From NCBI GenBank assembly GCA_023653095.1, contig JAMNXP010000010.1, positions 17,805 through 81,804 of the forward strand: a stretch of 64,000 nucleotides of DNA, given 5' to 3'. This stretch comes from Bacteroidia bacterium. Its GTDB lineage: Bacteria; Bacteroidota; Bacteroidia; NS11-12g; UBA955. The translations under genes and the position numbers were made by a program. Shown piece by piece: positions 26,357 to 35,547 of the stretch (its first letter is position 1; each line of letters starts with the position of its first letter). The notes beneath the pieces are model-generated. The model was not told the origin of the DNA. It made no database searches and saw nothing but the letters and a program-made list of their open reading frames with translations.

Positions 26357-27091
26357 TTAATTCAATTTCAATTGATATGTAAGATTTACACCTGTGTTGT
26401 ATAAATATCCCTCAATGGGAGTATTGTGTGTGAGACTAAACAGTGAATATCTGAAGGTAGGTTCGATGGTGAATTTCGATTTAGAATTGATGTTGTAGGT
26501 GGCACCCAATCCAATATTAGGCATTAAATTGAATCTGCTGTAAGTCGATTCCCCATCCATGTTTTTTCTGGTAATGTTTGGTTGAGAGGGGTCTGAAACC
26601 GAAATGATTTGTGATTTTTGAAAGCGGAAAAAATTCGCAGACATACCTACATGATAAGTTAGCTGCCATTTTCTTTTGCCGAAGGATTGCCTGAAATTTA
26701 ATGGAATTACCCAGTAATGGAAGCGGTCATAAATATCCCCAATATAATAAGAATTATCAGTCATTACATTGACATTGAGGCTTGAATAACCCATATTTTG
26801 GTAGCCAAGCCCCATTTCGATGTACGTTTTTGGGGATATAGATACAGCTAGATTTAATTGGGTTGTGTAACCCAAGAGACGGGTTTCATTTGAATTTCTC
26901 ATGCGGATGATATCATGTACAAACGGATCATTGCCGGAGCTCGACAGATGACGATTGTTGAGATCAGGTGAAAATCCCAAGGAAAGAAAAACAGACCGAT
27001 TATAATTTTCAGATGGCGTTGGGGTGATTTTTTGGGATATCAAATAGTTAGTAGAAATAGCAGTTAAAAATAAAAGTAAATTACTTTTCAT
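26357..27091 (-). CDS. Small outer-membrane beta-barrel protein
   Basis: This is a 244-residue exported protein of unknown function. A signal peptide (LLLFLTAISTNYLIS) is followed by alternating aromatic/polar strands typical of eight-stranded porin-like barrels, for example TYIEMGLGYQNMGYSSLNV and KFTIEPTFRYSLFSL. It ends in TGVNLTYQLKLN, a barrel-like C-terminal strand. No catalytic motif is visible. It lies 22 bp before the thiolase gene on the same strand and diverges from the PhoH gene. The function is unknown. Confidence 0.7.
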   Translation of the reverse strand: MKSNLLLFLTAISTNYLISQKITPTPSENYNRSVFLSLGFSPDLNNRHLSSSGNDPFVHDIIRMRNSNETRLLGYTTQLNLAVSISPKTYIEMGLGYQNMGYSSLNVNVMTDNSYYIGDIYDRFHYWVIPLNFRQSFGKRKWQLTYHVGMSANFFRFQKSQIISVSDPSQPNITRKNMDGESTYSRFNLMPNIGLGATYNINSKSKFTIEPTFRYSLFSLTHNTPIEGYLYNTGVNLTYQLKLN

Positions 27092-27205
27092 TTGAATATA
27101 ACGATGGAATATGTAATATCATTCATTTGTGCAGTTTTTTAAAGATGCAAGCATTTCAAAAACAATTAATTAATATATGCTTAATATACAAAACAGACAG
27201 AAAGG

Positions 27206-27213
27206 TACCTTTG
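27206..27213 (+). promoter_or_regulatory. -7 box for the PIN-PhoH gene
   Basis: TACCTTTG matches TAnnTTTG and ends 4 nt before the ATG at 27218, implying a transcript with almost no leader. The -33 element is unclear. Confidence 0.45.
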
Positions 27214-27217
27214 ATAT

Positions 27218-28543
27218 ATGCCGAAAAAGATATTTATTTTAGACACATCGGTCATATTGTTTGACCACCAAGCCGTAACTAATTTTCAGGAGCATGATGT
27301 GGCTATTCCAATTACGGTATTAGAGGAATTGGATAATTTCAAAAAAGGTAACGACACAATCAATTTTGAGGCTAGACAGTTTATACGTTTTGTTGATGCC
27401 TTATCACAAGGCAATTCATTGAGTGAATGGATTACAATAGACAAGAAGAGAGATTCAAAGTTTAAGGTTATCATGGAGGTGTCTGATAAATTGAAAATAG
27501 ATGCCACAAGAATTTTCGGTGATCGGAAGGCAGACCATTTAATTTTAAATGCGGCTTTGTTGATGTCGGAACAATATCCAAAGCGAAAAGTCATTCTTGT
27601 GACCAAGGATATGAATCTTAGGTTAAAAGCGAGATCATTGAATTTATTGTCGGAAGACTATGAAACAGGGAAAATCAAAGACGTAGAAGGACTTTATAGA
27701 GGAATCACACGCTTGGAACTTCCAGATAGTGCTCAGATAGAGGAGATTCACAAGTCAGACCGTGTCAATGCCAATTCCATTCTTGATTTTCAGCCAGAAG
27801 CACATCATTATTTTATACTCAGAAATCACAAGAGTTCCATTTTAGCCTACTATAACGCCGAGCAACAGACTTTAGAAAAAGTAGAAAAGGAGGTGGTTTG
27901 TGGCATTAAGCCGAAGAATGCTGAACAGGCGTTTGCCATTCATGCACTTATGAATCCAAAGGTAAAATTAGTAACCATTCAAGGCGTTGCGGGTACTGGA
28001 AAGACTTTATTGGCTTTGGCAAGTGCGTTAGCACAGAAATCGGATTTTGTGCAAATTTATCTTGCTCGCCCCATTGTTCCGTTAAATAATAAAGACATTG
28101 GATTTTTACCGGGCGATGCAAAAGAAAAAGTGAGCCCCTATATGGAACCCTTGTGGGATAATTTAAAGGTGATTCAAAATCAGTACAAAGAGAATTCTAA
28201 AGATTATCAACGCATCAATGAACTTGTGAAAAATGAGAAATTATTGGTTACCCCATTGGCCTTTATTCGCGGAAGAAGTTTGTCAAATATCATGTTTATT
28301 GTTGATGAAGCTCAAAATCTTACCCCTTTAGAAGTTAAAACCATCATATCTCGAGCCGGTGAAGGTACTAAAATAGTTTTTACTGGAGATATCCACCAAA
28401 TTGATACACCATACTTGGATTCTGAATCTAACGGATTGAGCTATTTGATTGATCGATTGAAAGGTAGGTCGATTTATGCGCACATTACCTTGGAAAAAGG
28501 GGAAAGAAGTGAGTTAGCAAATCTAGCAAATGAGCTACTTTGA
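27218..28543 (+). CDS. PIN-PhoH fusion ATPase/ribonuclease (PhoH2/YlaK type)
   Basis: This 441-residue protein joins an N-terminal PIN nuclease domain to a C-terminal PhoH ATPase. PIN acidic residues appear in ILDTSVIL (D9), EELDNF, GDRKADHLIL and VTKDMNLR. The PhoH half has Walker A GVAGTGKTLL (near residue 255), Walker B MFIVDEAQNL and sensor FTGDIHQID. PhoH2 proteins in other bacteria unwind and cut RNA, so a role in RNA turnover is plausible. The gene diverges from the small barrel gene and precedes the ATP-grasp gene by about 70 bp. Confidence 0.88.
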   Translation: MPKKIFILDTSVILFDHQAVTNFQEHDVAIPITVLEELDNFKKGNDTINFEARQFIRFVDALSQGNSLSEWITIDKKRDSKFKVIMEVSDKLKIDATRIFGDRKADHLILNAALLMSEQYPKRKVILVTKDMNLRLKARSLNLLSEDYETGKIKDVEGLYRGITRLELPDSAQIEEIHKSDRVNANSILDFQPEAHHYFILRNHKSSILAYYNAEQQTLEKVEKEVVCGIKPKNAEQAFAIHALMNPKVKLVTIQGVAGTGKTLLALASALAQKSDFVQIYLARPIVPLNNKDIGFLPGDAKEKVSPYMEPLWDNLKVIQNQYKENSKDYQRINELVKNEKLLVTPLAFIRGRSLSNIMFIVDEAQNLTPLEVKTIISRAGEGTKIVFTGDIHQIDTPYLDSESNGLSYLIDRLKGRSIYAHITLEKGERSELANLANELL

Positions 28544-28573
28544 GATGCAATTCGATAACACAAGTTTAATATA

Positions 28574-28599
28574 GGGGTAATTTGGAGCGATATTACCCC
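28574..28599. promoter_or_regulatory. Palindrome across the ATP-grasp gene promoter
   Basis: GGGGTAAT and ATTACCCC form a perfect 8-bp inverted repeat with a 10-bp centre that contains the -33 TTTG (28581-28584). The position suits a repressor operator. A terminator for the PhoH gene is the alternative, but no T-run follows directly. Confidence 0.5.
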
Positions 28600-28610
28600 G
28601 AGTAATTTTG
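28581..28610 (+). promoter_or_regulatory. Promoter of the ATP-grasp gene
   Basis: TTTG, an 18-bp spacer and TAATTTTG (28603-28610) match the Bacteroidota consensus. The box ends 6 nt before the ATG at 28617. The track start (TTG at 28608) lies within this box. Confidence 0.65.
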
Positions 28611-28616
28611 TGGCAA

Positions 28617-29582
28617 ATGAGTCAAGTTTTCTCTTTGCCCACGGCAGCAATTTTATATGCCGATAGTCGTTTTACACCTTGGAAAGAGAATATAGATTTT
28701 TCTACCATATCTTCTATTTATCATGCCCTTGAAGGTGAATTTGATACAACGGTCATTCATATGACTGAACCTACCCCAGAATTCGGTGAATTTCTTCAAA
28801 CGTTTGACGTGGTTTTTAATTTGTGTTATGGTTTTGGACATTACAGTCAGGCTGAGGTAGCGCAGTTTTTAGATTTATATGATATCAATCATCTAAGTAG
28901 CAGCGGAAACTCTCAGGAGGCGGCCCAAGATAAGCTATTGGTAGAAGATTTGTGTATTGAGCAAGGTATTAAAACTGCTACAACTTTCAGAACTATCAAG
29001 GCACTCAGTGATTACGCGGGGAAGGTCATTGTAAAACCTCGTTTTGGTGGTTGTCATAGGGGAATTTCTATTTTAGATAATGATTCTGAGAACTTTGAAT
29101 TTTTGTCGAATGCTGTATTAGATTCTGAATCGTTGGTTCAGCCATATTTATTAGGGCGCGAATTTTCTGTAGCTGTTATACCAAACTCAAAAGGCAATGG
29201 TTATGAAACACTAAAACCAGCAGAGATTGTTCCTTATCCTCACAGAGCGGTTTATGTTGCGGGAAACTCTTTCGGTTCAACACAGAGAGACATGGAGTAT
29301 ACTCTTGAACCTTCGGTATTGAAAGATTTGGAAATGTCGGCAGTTCAAATTCACCACGTTTTAGGACTGAGCTATGTTTCTAGAGTTGATTTCAGAATTT
29401 GGAATCACATGCCTTTTATTCTAGATGTCAATACCATGCCCAATATGCATCCCCAGAAGAGCATTTTGCCCTTTTTGTTGAAATACTCGGGCATTGAGTT
29501 GAAAGAATTCTTATTGAGACAGGTTCGTGTAAATGTGAAAGTAAACGGCGAATTAACACATTTGCAAACGGCTGAATTCTAA
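28617..29582 (+). CDS. ATP-grasp enzyme related to D-alanine-D-alanine ligase
   Basis: This 321-residue ATP-grasp protein resembles Ddl but is divergent. FDVVFNLCYG occupies the place of the Ddl substrate loop. KVIVKPRFGGCHRGI carries the ATP-binding Lys and glycine loop, and GREFSVAVI, RVDFRI and DVNTMPNMHPQ supply the metal-binding region. Ddl usually has Glu-x-Asn in the last motif (ENVNTLPG-like), whereas here it is DVNTMPN. The substrate may thus be another peptide or amino acid. It is monocistronic, with a strong promoter and a palindrome, and it overlaps a convergent small gene by 30 bp. True cell-wall Ddl cannot be excluded. Confidence 0.78.
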   Translation: MSQVFSLPTAAILYADSRFTPWKENIDFSTISSIYHALEGEFDTTVIHMTEPTPEFGEFLQTFDVVFNLCYGFGHYSQAEVAQFLDLYDINHLSSSGNSQEAAQDKLLVEDLCIEQGIKTATTFRTIKALSDYAGKVIVKPRFGGCHRGISILDNDSENFEFLSNAVLDSESLVQPYLLGREFSVAVIPNSKGNGYETLKPAEIVPYPHRAVYVAGNSFGSTQRDMEYTLEPSVLKDLEMSAVQIHHVLGLSYVSRVDFRIWNHMPFILDVNTMPNMHPQKSILPFLLKYSGIELKEFLLRQVRVNVKVNGELTHLQTAEF

Positions 29583-29993
29583 GTCTACAAGAATTCTTGC
29601 TTCACCTTGGGATTCGTTGAGGGACTTAAATGCATTTTCCTTGGGTATTCCCAATCGTTTAAAAATCTCATTCACCCAAAAATGTAAAGTTGGTTTATGA
29701 TTGCATTTTAAGGTGAGTTGATTCTTGAATAAACGCCAAGTGCATCCGCCAGGAATGCTGAATTCGCAATAGAGAAGGTTTTCTGTTTCGTGCAACCAAA
29801 GCCAAAGTTGCCATTTATTGTTGATTAATTCTTCTCCATCGGTAATGATCTGGTTGCCTTCTTCATCTAAAAAAATGCCTTGATGAAGTTGAACAGGTGT
29901 ATTGTTTGGGATGCAGTTCAGTATGGTAATTTCTACGCTGCTGATTTGAAACCCGTTCATAGATAATTTCCCGAAAAATGGTATCGTATTCAT
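29553..29993 (-). CDS. Small protein of unknown function
   Basis: I do not recognise this 146-residue protein. It has no signal peptide or transmembrane helix. It is rich in aromatic residues (WQLWLWLHETENLLYCEF, GCTWRLFKNQLTLKC) and has an even, structured composition. Its last 30 bp overlap the end of the ATP-grasp gene on the other strand. Two features support a real gene rather than a shadow: it covers mostly non-coding opposite strand and has a plausible ATG. An inverted repeat spans its start codon. Confidence 0.55.
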   Translation of the reverse strand: MNTIPFFGKLSMNGFQISSVEITILNCIPNNTPVQLHQGIFLDEEGNQIITDGEELINNKWQLWLWLHETENLLYCEFSIPGGCTWRLFKNQLTLKCNHKPTLHFWVNEIFKRLGIPKENAFKSLNESQGEARILVDLEFSRLQMC

Positions 29994-30004
29994 AATGATA
30001 CGAT
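29983..30004. promoter_or_regulatory. Inverted repeat over the start of the small unknown gene
   Basis: ATCGTAT and ATACGAT form a perfect 7-bp repeat around TCATAATG, which contains the complement of the start ATG. In RNA it could mask the start codon; in DNA it could be an operator. Confidence 0.35.
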
Positions 30005-30088
30005 TTTCGCCCCGAAATATTGCGGTTATGTAAAGTGAAGAAGAACATTGTGTTAGTTCATGGGTTTGTTCTCCACTTGATATTCACA

Positions 30089-30120
30089 TTGAGATTTCTG
30101 CACAGACTTTTATAACTTCG
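30089..30120 (+). promoter_or_regulatory. Probable promoter of the YebC-family gene
   Basis: TTG, a 21-bp spacer and TAACTTCG (30113-30120) match the consensus with one mismatch in TTTG. The ATG is at 30142. Confidence 0.35.
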
Positions 30121-30141
30121 CAGTCCAAAATTTGGATTTGT

Positions 30142-30858
30142 ATGGGAAGGATATTCGAAAAACGCAAACATAAGATGTTCGCTCGCTTTGACCGTATGGC
30201 AAAGCAGTTCACTAAACTAGGTAAGGAAATCGCGATTGCCGTGAAAATGAGCGGTGAAAATCCCGATTATAATCCGCGTTTGCGCTTGGCCATCCAAAAT
30301 GCCAAGAACGTGAATATGCCCAAAGATCGTGTTGATGCGGCTATCAAAAGAGCCATCAGCAAGACCGAAGGTGATTACGAAGAGGTTCGATATGAAGGTT
30401 ATGCTCCCCACGGTGTTGGGGTAGTGGTAGAAACCGCAACTGACAATCCTACCAGAACGGTAGCCAATGTTCGTATGCACTTCAACAAGGGCGGAGGTTC
30501 ACTGGGTAAAACTGGGTCTTTAGATTTTAATTTTACCCGCAAAGGAGTGTTTAAAATTGCAAAGTCTACCCTCGCTGGAAAAGATTTAGACGAGTTTGAG
30601 TTTGAACTGATTGATCATGGCTTGGAAGATTTTGCTTTCGATGAAGAAGATGTATACGTGTACAGCGCTTTTACCGATTTTGGTCAGATGCAAAAAGCCT
30701 TAGAAGACATGAAAATTGAAGTAGTCAATGCCGAACTTCAGTATATTCCTAATTCCTATGTGGATTTAGACGAAGCTCAGGCACAAGAGGTTCTTGATTT
30801 GGTGGAGAGGTTGGAAGGCGATGATGACGTTCAAAACGTTTATCATAACCTAAGATAA
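30142..30858 (+). CDS. YebC/PmpR-family regulator or translation factor
   Basis: This 238-residue YebC/TACO1-family protein shows the family opening FARFDRMAKQFTKLGKEI, a helical N-terminal domain, MPKDRVDAAIKRAI and RYEGYAPHGVGVVVE. An acidic C-terminal domain ends near VERLEGDDDVQNVYHNL. Members have been described as transcription regulators and, more recently, as factors that relieve ribosome stalling at proline stretches; sequence alone does not decide between these. The N terminus MGRIFEKRKHKM lacks the common GHSKW opening. It abuts the convergent DUF1573 gene with no gap. Confidence 0.9.
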   Translation: MGRIFEKRKHKMFARFDRMAKQFTKLGKEIAIAVKMSGENPDYNPRLRLAIQNAKNVNMPKDRVDAAIKRAISKTEGDYEEVRYEGYAPHGVGVVVETATDNPTRTVANVRMHFNKGGGSLGKTGSLDFNFTRKGVFKIAKSTLAGKDLDEFEFELIDHGLEDFAFDEEDVYVYSAFTDFGQMQKALEDMKIEVVNAELQYIPNSYVDLDEAQAQEVLDLVERLEGDDDVQNVYHNLR

Positions 30859-31995
30859 TCAAAAAGGACAATCAGCGCATTGACGTTTCTTGATTTCAGG
30901 AAACGTAGCTTGCACCCAAATATTTCTTTCGGGTTGAGTGGGGTCGTTGCTTACAATCCAAATTCCAATTCCTTTTTTTCCATTTTTAGTTACCGTATCG
31001 AAAAGAACTTTTACCCTCATGGTTTCTCCGGGAGCCAACGTTGTTTTAGGAACCGTCAATGTGATGCATGGGCAGTCAGGTATCATTTGGTGAATGTTGA
31101 GCGGTGATTTTCCGTCGTTTTTAAAGTCAAAATGTCCGTTTAAATATCCACCTGAAGGCACCTCGCCAAAATTGAGTGCCGTAGGAGTAACCACAAGTTT
31201 AGGGGCCTTTTTTAATTTTTGGGCACTTAAAGTGGGGAAATATTGCTTGCGGTTGTAACTAACATTGATGCCTAAATAAAAGTTCCCGTAACTGTTGGAA
31301 ATCACCGGAATTTCAAATCCCCCGAAACCATAAGAAGGAGCTTTATTACCGTCGATGGTAACGATGACTTTTTGAGATTCACCGGGTTCGAGTGACTGGG
31401 GAAATCCTTCAATGGTAATATAATCAGGAGTGCTCCCAGGACCCAGCGGCTGGATGGTAGCGGTAAAATCACTGTTGTTGGTGAGTCTAAATTCTTTTTT
31501 GAGGATTTGATTGTCGAACAGCGGATCAAAAGTCAGATTGATAAGGTCAGCTTGAAGATTTCCTATGTTGGGAATGGGCGCGCCGATGGTGGTAGGTTGA
31601 GGACGAATAACGTTTCCCTTGATATCAAGATATTGGATGGGATTGACTTTAGAATTGGAGTAAACGGTGATGGTTTTATTGAAAGTTCCGAGGCGGTTGG
31701 TGGTTTCGTAGCGCGCGTCAACAAATCCGCTATCGCCGGGTTTAATGACGTTTTCAGACCATGTGGGTGTGGTACAACCGCAGCTAGTTTCTACATTTAA
31801 AATTTTTACGGGGGTGGTGCCGGTATTTTTAAAAATAAAACGGTGGGTAGCAAATCGCATACTTTCTTCTAGGGTGCCAAAATCATAAATGCGTTCACGA
31901 AAACCAAGGGCACCTGAGGTAGGTTCATCTTGAGCGAGCGCAACATTTGAAATAAAAAGACTGGCAGCGATAAAAATATTTTTGATGAGATTCAT
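30859..31995 (-). CDS. Exported DUF1573 protein with Ig-like repeats
   Basis: This is a 378-residue exported protein with DUF1573/ASPM-SPD-2-Hydin-like beta domains. Repeated motifs include FKNTGTTPVKILNVETSCGCT near residue 60 and FKNDGKSPLNIHQMIPDCPCI near residue 290. The SCGC and CPC motifs at matching positions mark two recognisable repeats, with a further divergent one between. The listed 414-residue start is upstream of the natural one. The ATG at 31995 gives a clear signal peptide (NLIKNIFIAASLFISNVALAQ). The function of the family is not established. The stop codon touches that of the YebC gene. Confidence 0.82.
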   Translation of the reverse strand: MNLIKNIFIAASLFISNVALAQDEPTSGALGFRERIYDFGTLEESMRFATHRFIFKNTGTTPVKILNVETSCGCTTPTWSENVIKPGDSGFVDARYETTNRLGTFNKTITVYSNSKVNPIQYLDIKGNVIRPQPTTIGAPIPNIGNLQADLINLTFDPLFDNQILKKEFRLTNNSDFTATIQPLGPGSTPDYITIEGFPQSLEPGESQKVIVTIDGNKAPSYGFGGFEIPVISNSYGNFYLGINVSYNRKQYFPTLSAQKLKKAPKLVVTPTALNFGEVPSGGYLNGHFDFKNDGKSPLNIHQMIPDCPCITLTVPKTTLAPGETMRVKVLFDTVTKNGKKGIGIWIVSNDPTQPERNIWVQATFPEIKKRQCADCPF

Positions 31996-32029
31996 AAATT
32001 GAAAAGAGAGTATAATTATGTGGTCATAG

Positions 32030-32075
32030 ACGTAAAAACGGGGATTTAGGTTGTTTTCGGGGGATATTTTTACGT
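32030..32075. promoter_or_regulatory. Inverted repeat upstream of the str operon
   Basis: ACGTAAAAA and TTTTTACGT form a perfect 9-bp inverted repeat separated by 28 bp. It lies between the divergent DUF1573 and rpsL genes, about 100 bp before the rpsL promoter. The function is unknown; it could bind a dimeric regulator. Confidence 0.35.
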
Positions 32076-32177
32076 AAATACAAAGATAATGAAAGGAAAT
32101 CACAAATAGATTTTATGAATGCAGATGGGAGTTTTTGATGGTTTTCAATGAAAATCAATATTTTTTTGGAGCAGGTG

Positions 32178-32208
32178 TTGATAATGACAAAAAATAATCT
32201 TAATTTTG
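32178..32208 (+). promoter_or_regulatory. Promoter of the ribosomal protein cluster (rpsL)
   Basis: TTG (32178-32180), a 20-bp spacer and TAATTTTG (32201-32208) match the Bacteroidota consensus. The rpsL ATG is 21 nt past the box. The track start at 32206 (TTG) lies in the -7 box and is wrong. Confidence 0.75.
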
Positions 32209-32229
32209 CCGTCCTTTTTGGGAAAAAAT

Positions 32230-32610
32230 ATGCCTACTATTCAACAGTTAATTAGAAAAGGTCGCCAGGAGATCGTGGTAAAGAGTAAGTCTCCTGCATT
32301 GGATTCTTGTCCACAGAGACGCGGTGTTTGTACCCGTGTATATACCACTACGCCTAAGAAGCCAAACTCAGCGCTTCGTAAGGTTGCGCGTGTGCGTTTG
32401 ACCAACGGTAAAGAGGTGAATGCCTACATCCCTGGAGAGGGCCACAACTTGCAAGAGCACAGTATTGTGTTGGTTCGCGGCGGAAGGGTGAAAGATCTTC
32501 CGGGTGTTCGTTACCACATTGTACGTGGAGCATTAGACACTGCAGGTGTTGAAGGTAGAAATCAGAGAAGAAGTAAATACGGAACCAAAAAGCCAAAAGC
32601 TAAAAAATAA
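32230..32610 (+). CDS. rpsL: 30S ribosomal protein S12
   Basis: This is a 126-residue decoding-centre protein, first gene of the ribosomal cluster. [15 protein letters not shown] and [13 protein letters not shown] contain the two Lys regions where streptomycin resistance changes usually arise; both Lys are wild type. The ATG at 32230 gives [12 protein letters not shown], the normal N terminus, rather than the listed 134-residue form. rpsG follows after 14 bp. Confidence 0.97.
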   Translation: MPTIQQLIRKGRQEIVVKSKSPALDSCPQRRGVCTRVYTTTPKKPNSALRKVARVRLTNGKEVNAYIPGEGHNLQEHSIVLVRGGRVKDLPGVRYHIVRGALDTAGVEGRNQRRSKYGTKKPKAKK

Positions 32611-32624
32611 TCACTAGTTAAGCC

Positions 32625-33095
32625 ATGAGAAAAACGCGCGCTAAAAAACGCATATTGATTCCTGATCCTAAGTTCAACGATCAGTTAGTTACTCGTTTTG
32701 TAAACGGAATGATGTACGATGGTAAAAAGTCAACTGCATTGAAGATTTTCTACGATGCCATTGATATTGTTGAACGTAAGGTGACTGAAGAGCCTGGTAT
32801 TGAGACTTGGAGAAAAGCAATGAACAACGTAATGCCTGCTGTAGAAGTAAAGGCACGTCGTGTGGGTGGAGCTACTTTCCAGATCCCTACTGAGATTCCT
32901 CAGAGAAGACGCGTAGCGGTAGGAATGAAATGGTTGATAAACTACTCTCGCAGAAGAAACGAAAAGTCTATGGCCGAAAAGTTAGCAGCGGAAATCGTTG
33001 CAGCTTCAAAAAGTGAAGGTGCTTCTGTAAAAAAGAAAGAAGATACTCACAAAATGGCTGAAGCAAATAAAGCATTCTCACATTTTAGAGCATAA
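32625..33095 (+). CDS. rpsG: 30S ribosomal protein S7
   Basis: This 156-residue protein organises the head of the small subunit and contacts E-site t[12 protein letters not shown] at the N terminus, [14 protein letters not shown] and [16 protein letters not shown] are the conserved blocks. It sits 14 bp after rpsL and 8 bp before fusA, as in the str operon of most bacteria. Confidence 0.97.
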   Translation: MRKTRAKKRILIPDPKFNDQLVTRFVNGMMYDGKKSTALKIFYDAIDIVERKVTEEPGIETWRKAMNNVMPAVEVKARRVGGATFQIPTEIPQRRRVAVGMKWLINYSRRRNEKSMAEKLAAEIVAASKSEGASVKKKEDTHKMAEANKAFSHFRA

Positions 33096-33103
33096 TTGAA
33101 AAC

Positions 33104-35206
33104 ATGTCACGCGATTTAAGATATACGAGAAACATTGGTATTGCCGCTCACATTGACGCTGGTAAAACAACTACCACTGAGCGAATTTTGTTTTATTCTG
33201 GTGTTAACCACAAAATTGGTGAAGTACACGATGGAGCAGCTACTATGGACTGGATGGCGCAGGAGCAGGAGCGTGGTATTACCATCACCTCTGCAGCTAC
33301 TACCGTTTTCTGGAACTACCGTGGTGAAAAATACCATATTAATATCATTGATACTCCAGGTCACGTAGATTTTACCGTTGAGGTAAATCGTTCTTTACGT
33401 GTATTGGATGGTCTCGTTTTCTTGTTTAGTTCAGTTGATGGTGTTGAACCTCAGTCTGAAACAAACTGGCGCTTGGCTGATAACTATAGAGTTCCACGTA
33501 TCGGTTTCGTGAATAAAATGGACCGTTCTGGAGCTGACTTCTTGAACGTAGTGGGCCAAGTTAAAACTATGTTAGGTAGTAACGCAGTTCCCCTTCAGCT
33601 TCCAATTGGTGCTGAAGACAAGTTCCAAGGAGTTGTTGACTTGATCAACTTCCGTGGTATGATTTGGAATGAAAATGATCACGGTATGACATACGAAGTA
33701 ATTGACATCCCTGCTGATATGGTAGAAGAAGCTACCGAGTGGAGAGAAAAATTACTTGAATCTGTTGCTGAGTACGATGAGTCTTTGATGGAGAAATTCT
33801 TCGAAGATCCAACTTCAATCACTGAAAGAGAAATCTTGAACGCATTGCGTGCTGCAGTTATTGATTTGAAATTGGTTCCTATGATGTGTGGTTCTTCTTT
33901 CAAAAACAAAGGAGTTCAAACCATGCTTGATATGGTGATGGAATTGATGCCTTCTCCCATTGATATCGGAGAAATCAAAGGTACTCACCCTGACACCGAA
34001 GCAGAAATTACCCGTAAACCAGACTACAATGAGCCTTTTGCTGCATTGGCATTCAAAATTGCTACTGACCCTTACGTAGGACGTTTGTGCTTCATCCGTG
34101 CATACTCAGGTAAGCTAGATGCTGGTTCATACGTATTAAACATGCGTACAGGCAACAAGGAGCGTATTTCTCGTTTGTTCCAAATGCATGCTAATAAGCA
34201 AAACCCAATTGACTATCTAGGTGCTGGTGATATTGGTGCTGCTGTTGGATTTAAAGATATTAAAACTGGTGATACTTTGTGCGCTGAAAAGAGCCCAATT
34301 ATCCTTGAATCTATGGTATTCCCTGAGCCAGTAATTGGTTTGGCTATTGAGCCAAAAACTCAGGCAGATACTGATAAGTTGGGTATGGCTTTGGCTAAAT
34401 TGGCTGAAGAGGATCCTACTTTCAAAGTTCACACAGATGATGAGACTGGACAAACCGTTATCTCAGGCATGGGTGAATTGCACTTGGACATCATCGTAGA
34501 CCGCCTTCGCCGTGAGTTTAAAGTTGAGTGTAACCAAGGTGCTCCTCAGGTAAATTATAAAGAAGCATTAACCACTAGCACTACTCACCGTGAAACTTAC
34601 AAAAAGCAAACAGGTGGTCGTGGTAAGTTCGCTGATATTCAATTTGAATTAGGTCCTGCCGATGCTGAATGGGCTGGCGAAGGACTTCAATTTGTAAATG
34701 AGGTAGTGGGTGGATCTATTCCTCGTGAATTTATTCCATCTGTTGAAAAAGGATTCAAAGCTGCGATGCACAACGGTGTTTTAGCTGGATACGGTATTGA
34801 TAAGATCAAAGTTCGTTTGTTCGACGGATCTTTCCACCCCGTTGACTCTGATTCATTGTCGTTCGAAATCGCTGCTAAGCAAGGTTTCCGCGATGCTGCT
34901 CGTAAATGTAATCCAGTATTGCTTGAGCCCATCATGAAACTTGAAGTGGTAACTCCAGATGCAAACACCGGTGACGTAATGGGTGACTTGAACCGTCGTC
35001 GTGGTCAAATGGAAGGTATGGATGAAAGAGGAGGAGCACAAGTAGTTAAGGCTAAAGTTCCATTGAGTGAGATGTTTGGATATGTAACTGCATTGAGAAC
35101 AATCACTTCAGGTCGTGCGAATAGCACCATGGAATTCAGCCACTATGCAGAAACTCCAAGAAACATCGCTGAAGAGGTATTGAAGAAAGTTAACGCACGC
35201 GGTTAA
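33104..35206 (+). CDS. fusA: Elongation factor G
   Basis: This 700-residue translational GTPase moves tRNA and mRNA through the ribosome and helps recycle ribosomes. G1 is [14 protein letters not shown]2 RGITI, G3 DTPGH and G4 NKMD. Domain IV has [16 protein letters not shown]. The TTFWNY-type switch region and full length indicate the canonical factor rather than a paralogue. The gene lies between rpsG and rpsJ. tuf, which often follows fusA in other phyla, is absent. Confidence 0.97.
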   Translation: MSRDLRYTRNIGIAAHIDAGKTTTTERILFYSGVNHKIGEVHDGAATMDWMAQEQERGITITSAATTVFWNYRGEKYHINIIDTPGHVDFTVEVNRSLRVLDGLVFLFSSVDGVEPQSETNWRLADNYRVPRIGFVNKMDRSGADFLNVVGQVKTMLGSNAVPLQLPIGAEDKFQGVVDLINFRGMIWNENDHGMTYEVIDIPADMVEEATEWREKLLESVAEYDESLMEKFFEDPTSITEREILNALRAAVIDLKLVPMMCGSSFKNKGVQTMLDMVMELMPSPIDIGEIKGTHPDTEAEITRKPDYNEPFAALAFKIATDPYVGRLCFIRAYSGKLDAGSYVLNMRTGNKERISRLFQMHANKQNPIDYLGAGDIGAAVGFKDIKTGDTLCAEKSPIILESMVFPEPVIGLAIEPKTQADTDKLGMALAKLAEEDPTFKVHTDDETGQTVISGMGELHLDIIVDRLRREFKVECNQGAPQVNYKEALTTSTTHRETYKKQTGGRGKFADIQFELGPADAEWAGEGLQFVNEVVGGSIPREFIPSVEKGFKAAMHNGVLAGYGIDKIKVRLFDGSFHPVDSDSLSFEIAAKQGFRDAARKCNPVLLEPIMKLEVVTPDANTGDVMGDLNRRRGQMEGMDERGGAQVVKAKVPLSEMFGYVTALRTITSGRANSTMEFSHYAETPRNIAEEVLKKVNARG

Positions 35207-35233
35207 TTAAATTAAAAGAAAGAAACAACTGAA

Positions 35234-35542
35234 ATGGTTAGTCAAAAGATAAGAATCAAATTAAAGTCTTTCGATCACACTTTGTTGGATAAATCAGCAG
35301 AGAAGATCGTAAAGGCGGTACGCACAACTGGGGTCGTAGTAAGCGGTCCAGTGCCTCTACCAACACGCAAAAAGATTTATACAGTTTTGCGTTCACCACA
35401 CGTAAACAAGAAAGCGCGCGAGCAGTTCCAATACTGCACTTACCAGCGTTTGATTGACATTTTTAATGGTTCAACAAAAACCGTAGACGCATTGATGAAG
35501 ATTGAACTTCCAAGTGGTGTTGAGGTTGAAATTAAATTATAA
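35234..35542 (+). CDS. rpsJ: 30S ribosomal protein S10
   Basis: This 102-residue S10 has the conserved [15 protein letters not shown] start and [28 protein letters not shown] loop region. It is first of the S10 block but only 27 bp after fusA. No separate promoter or S10-type leader is visible, so str and S10 are probably one transcription unit. Confidence 0.97.
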   Translation: MVSQKIRIKLKSFDHTLLDKSAEKIVKAVRTTGVVVSGPVPLPTRKKIYTVLRSPHVNKKAREQFQYCTYQRLIDIFNGSTKTVDALMKIELPSGVEVEIKL

Positions 35543-35547
35543 GAGTC

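Noticed and set aside
29994-30141. tRNA or small RNA between the small unknown gene and the YebC gene
   Set aside because: No cloverleaf arms or CCA end were found by eye; only a weak promoter is visible.
35207-35233. Missing tuf between fusA and rpsJ as a deletion
   Set aside because: In Bacteroidota tuf commonly lies elsewhere, so its absence here is expected.
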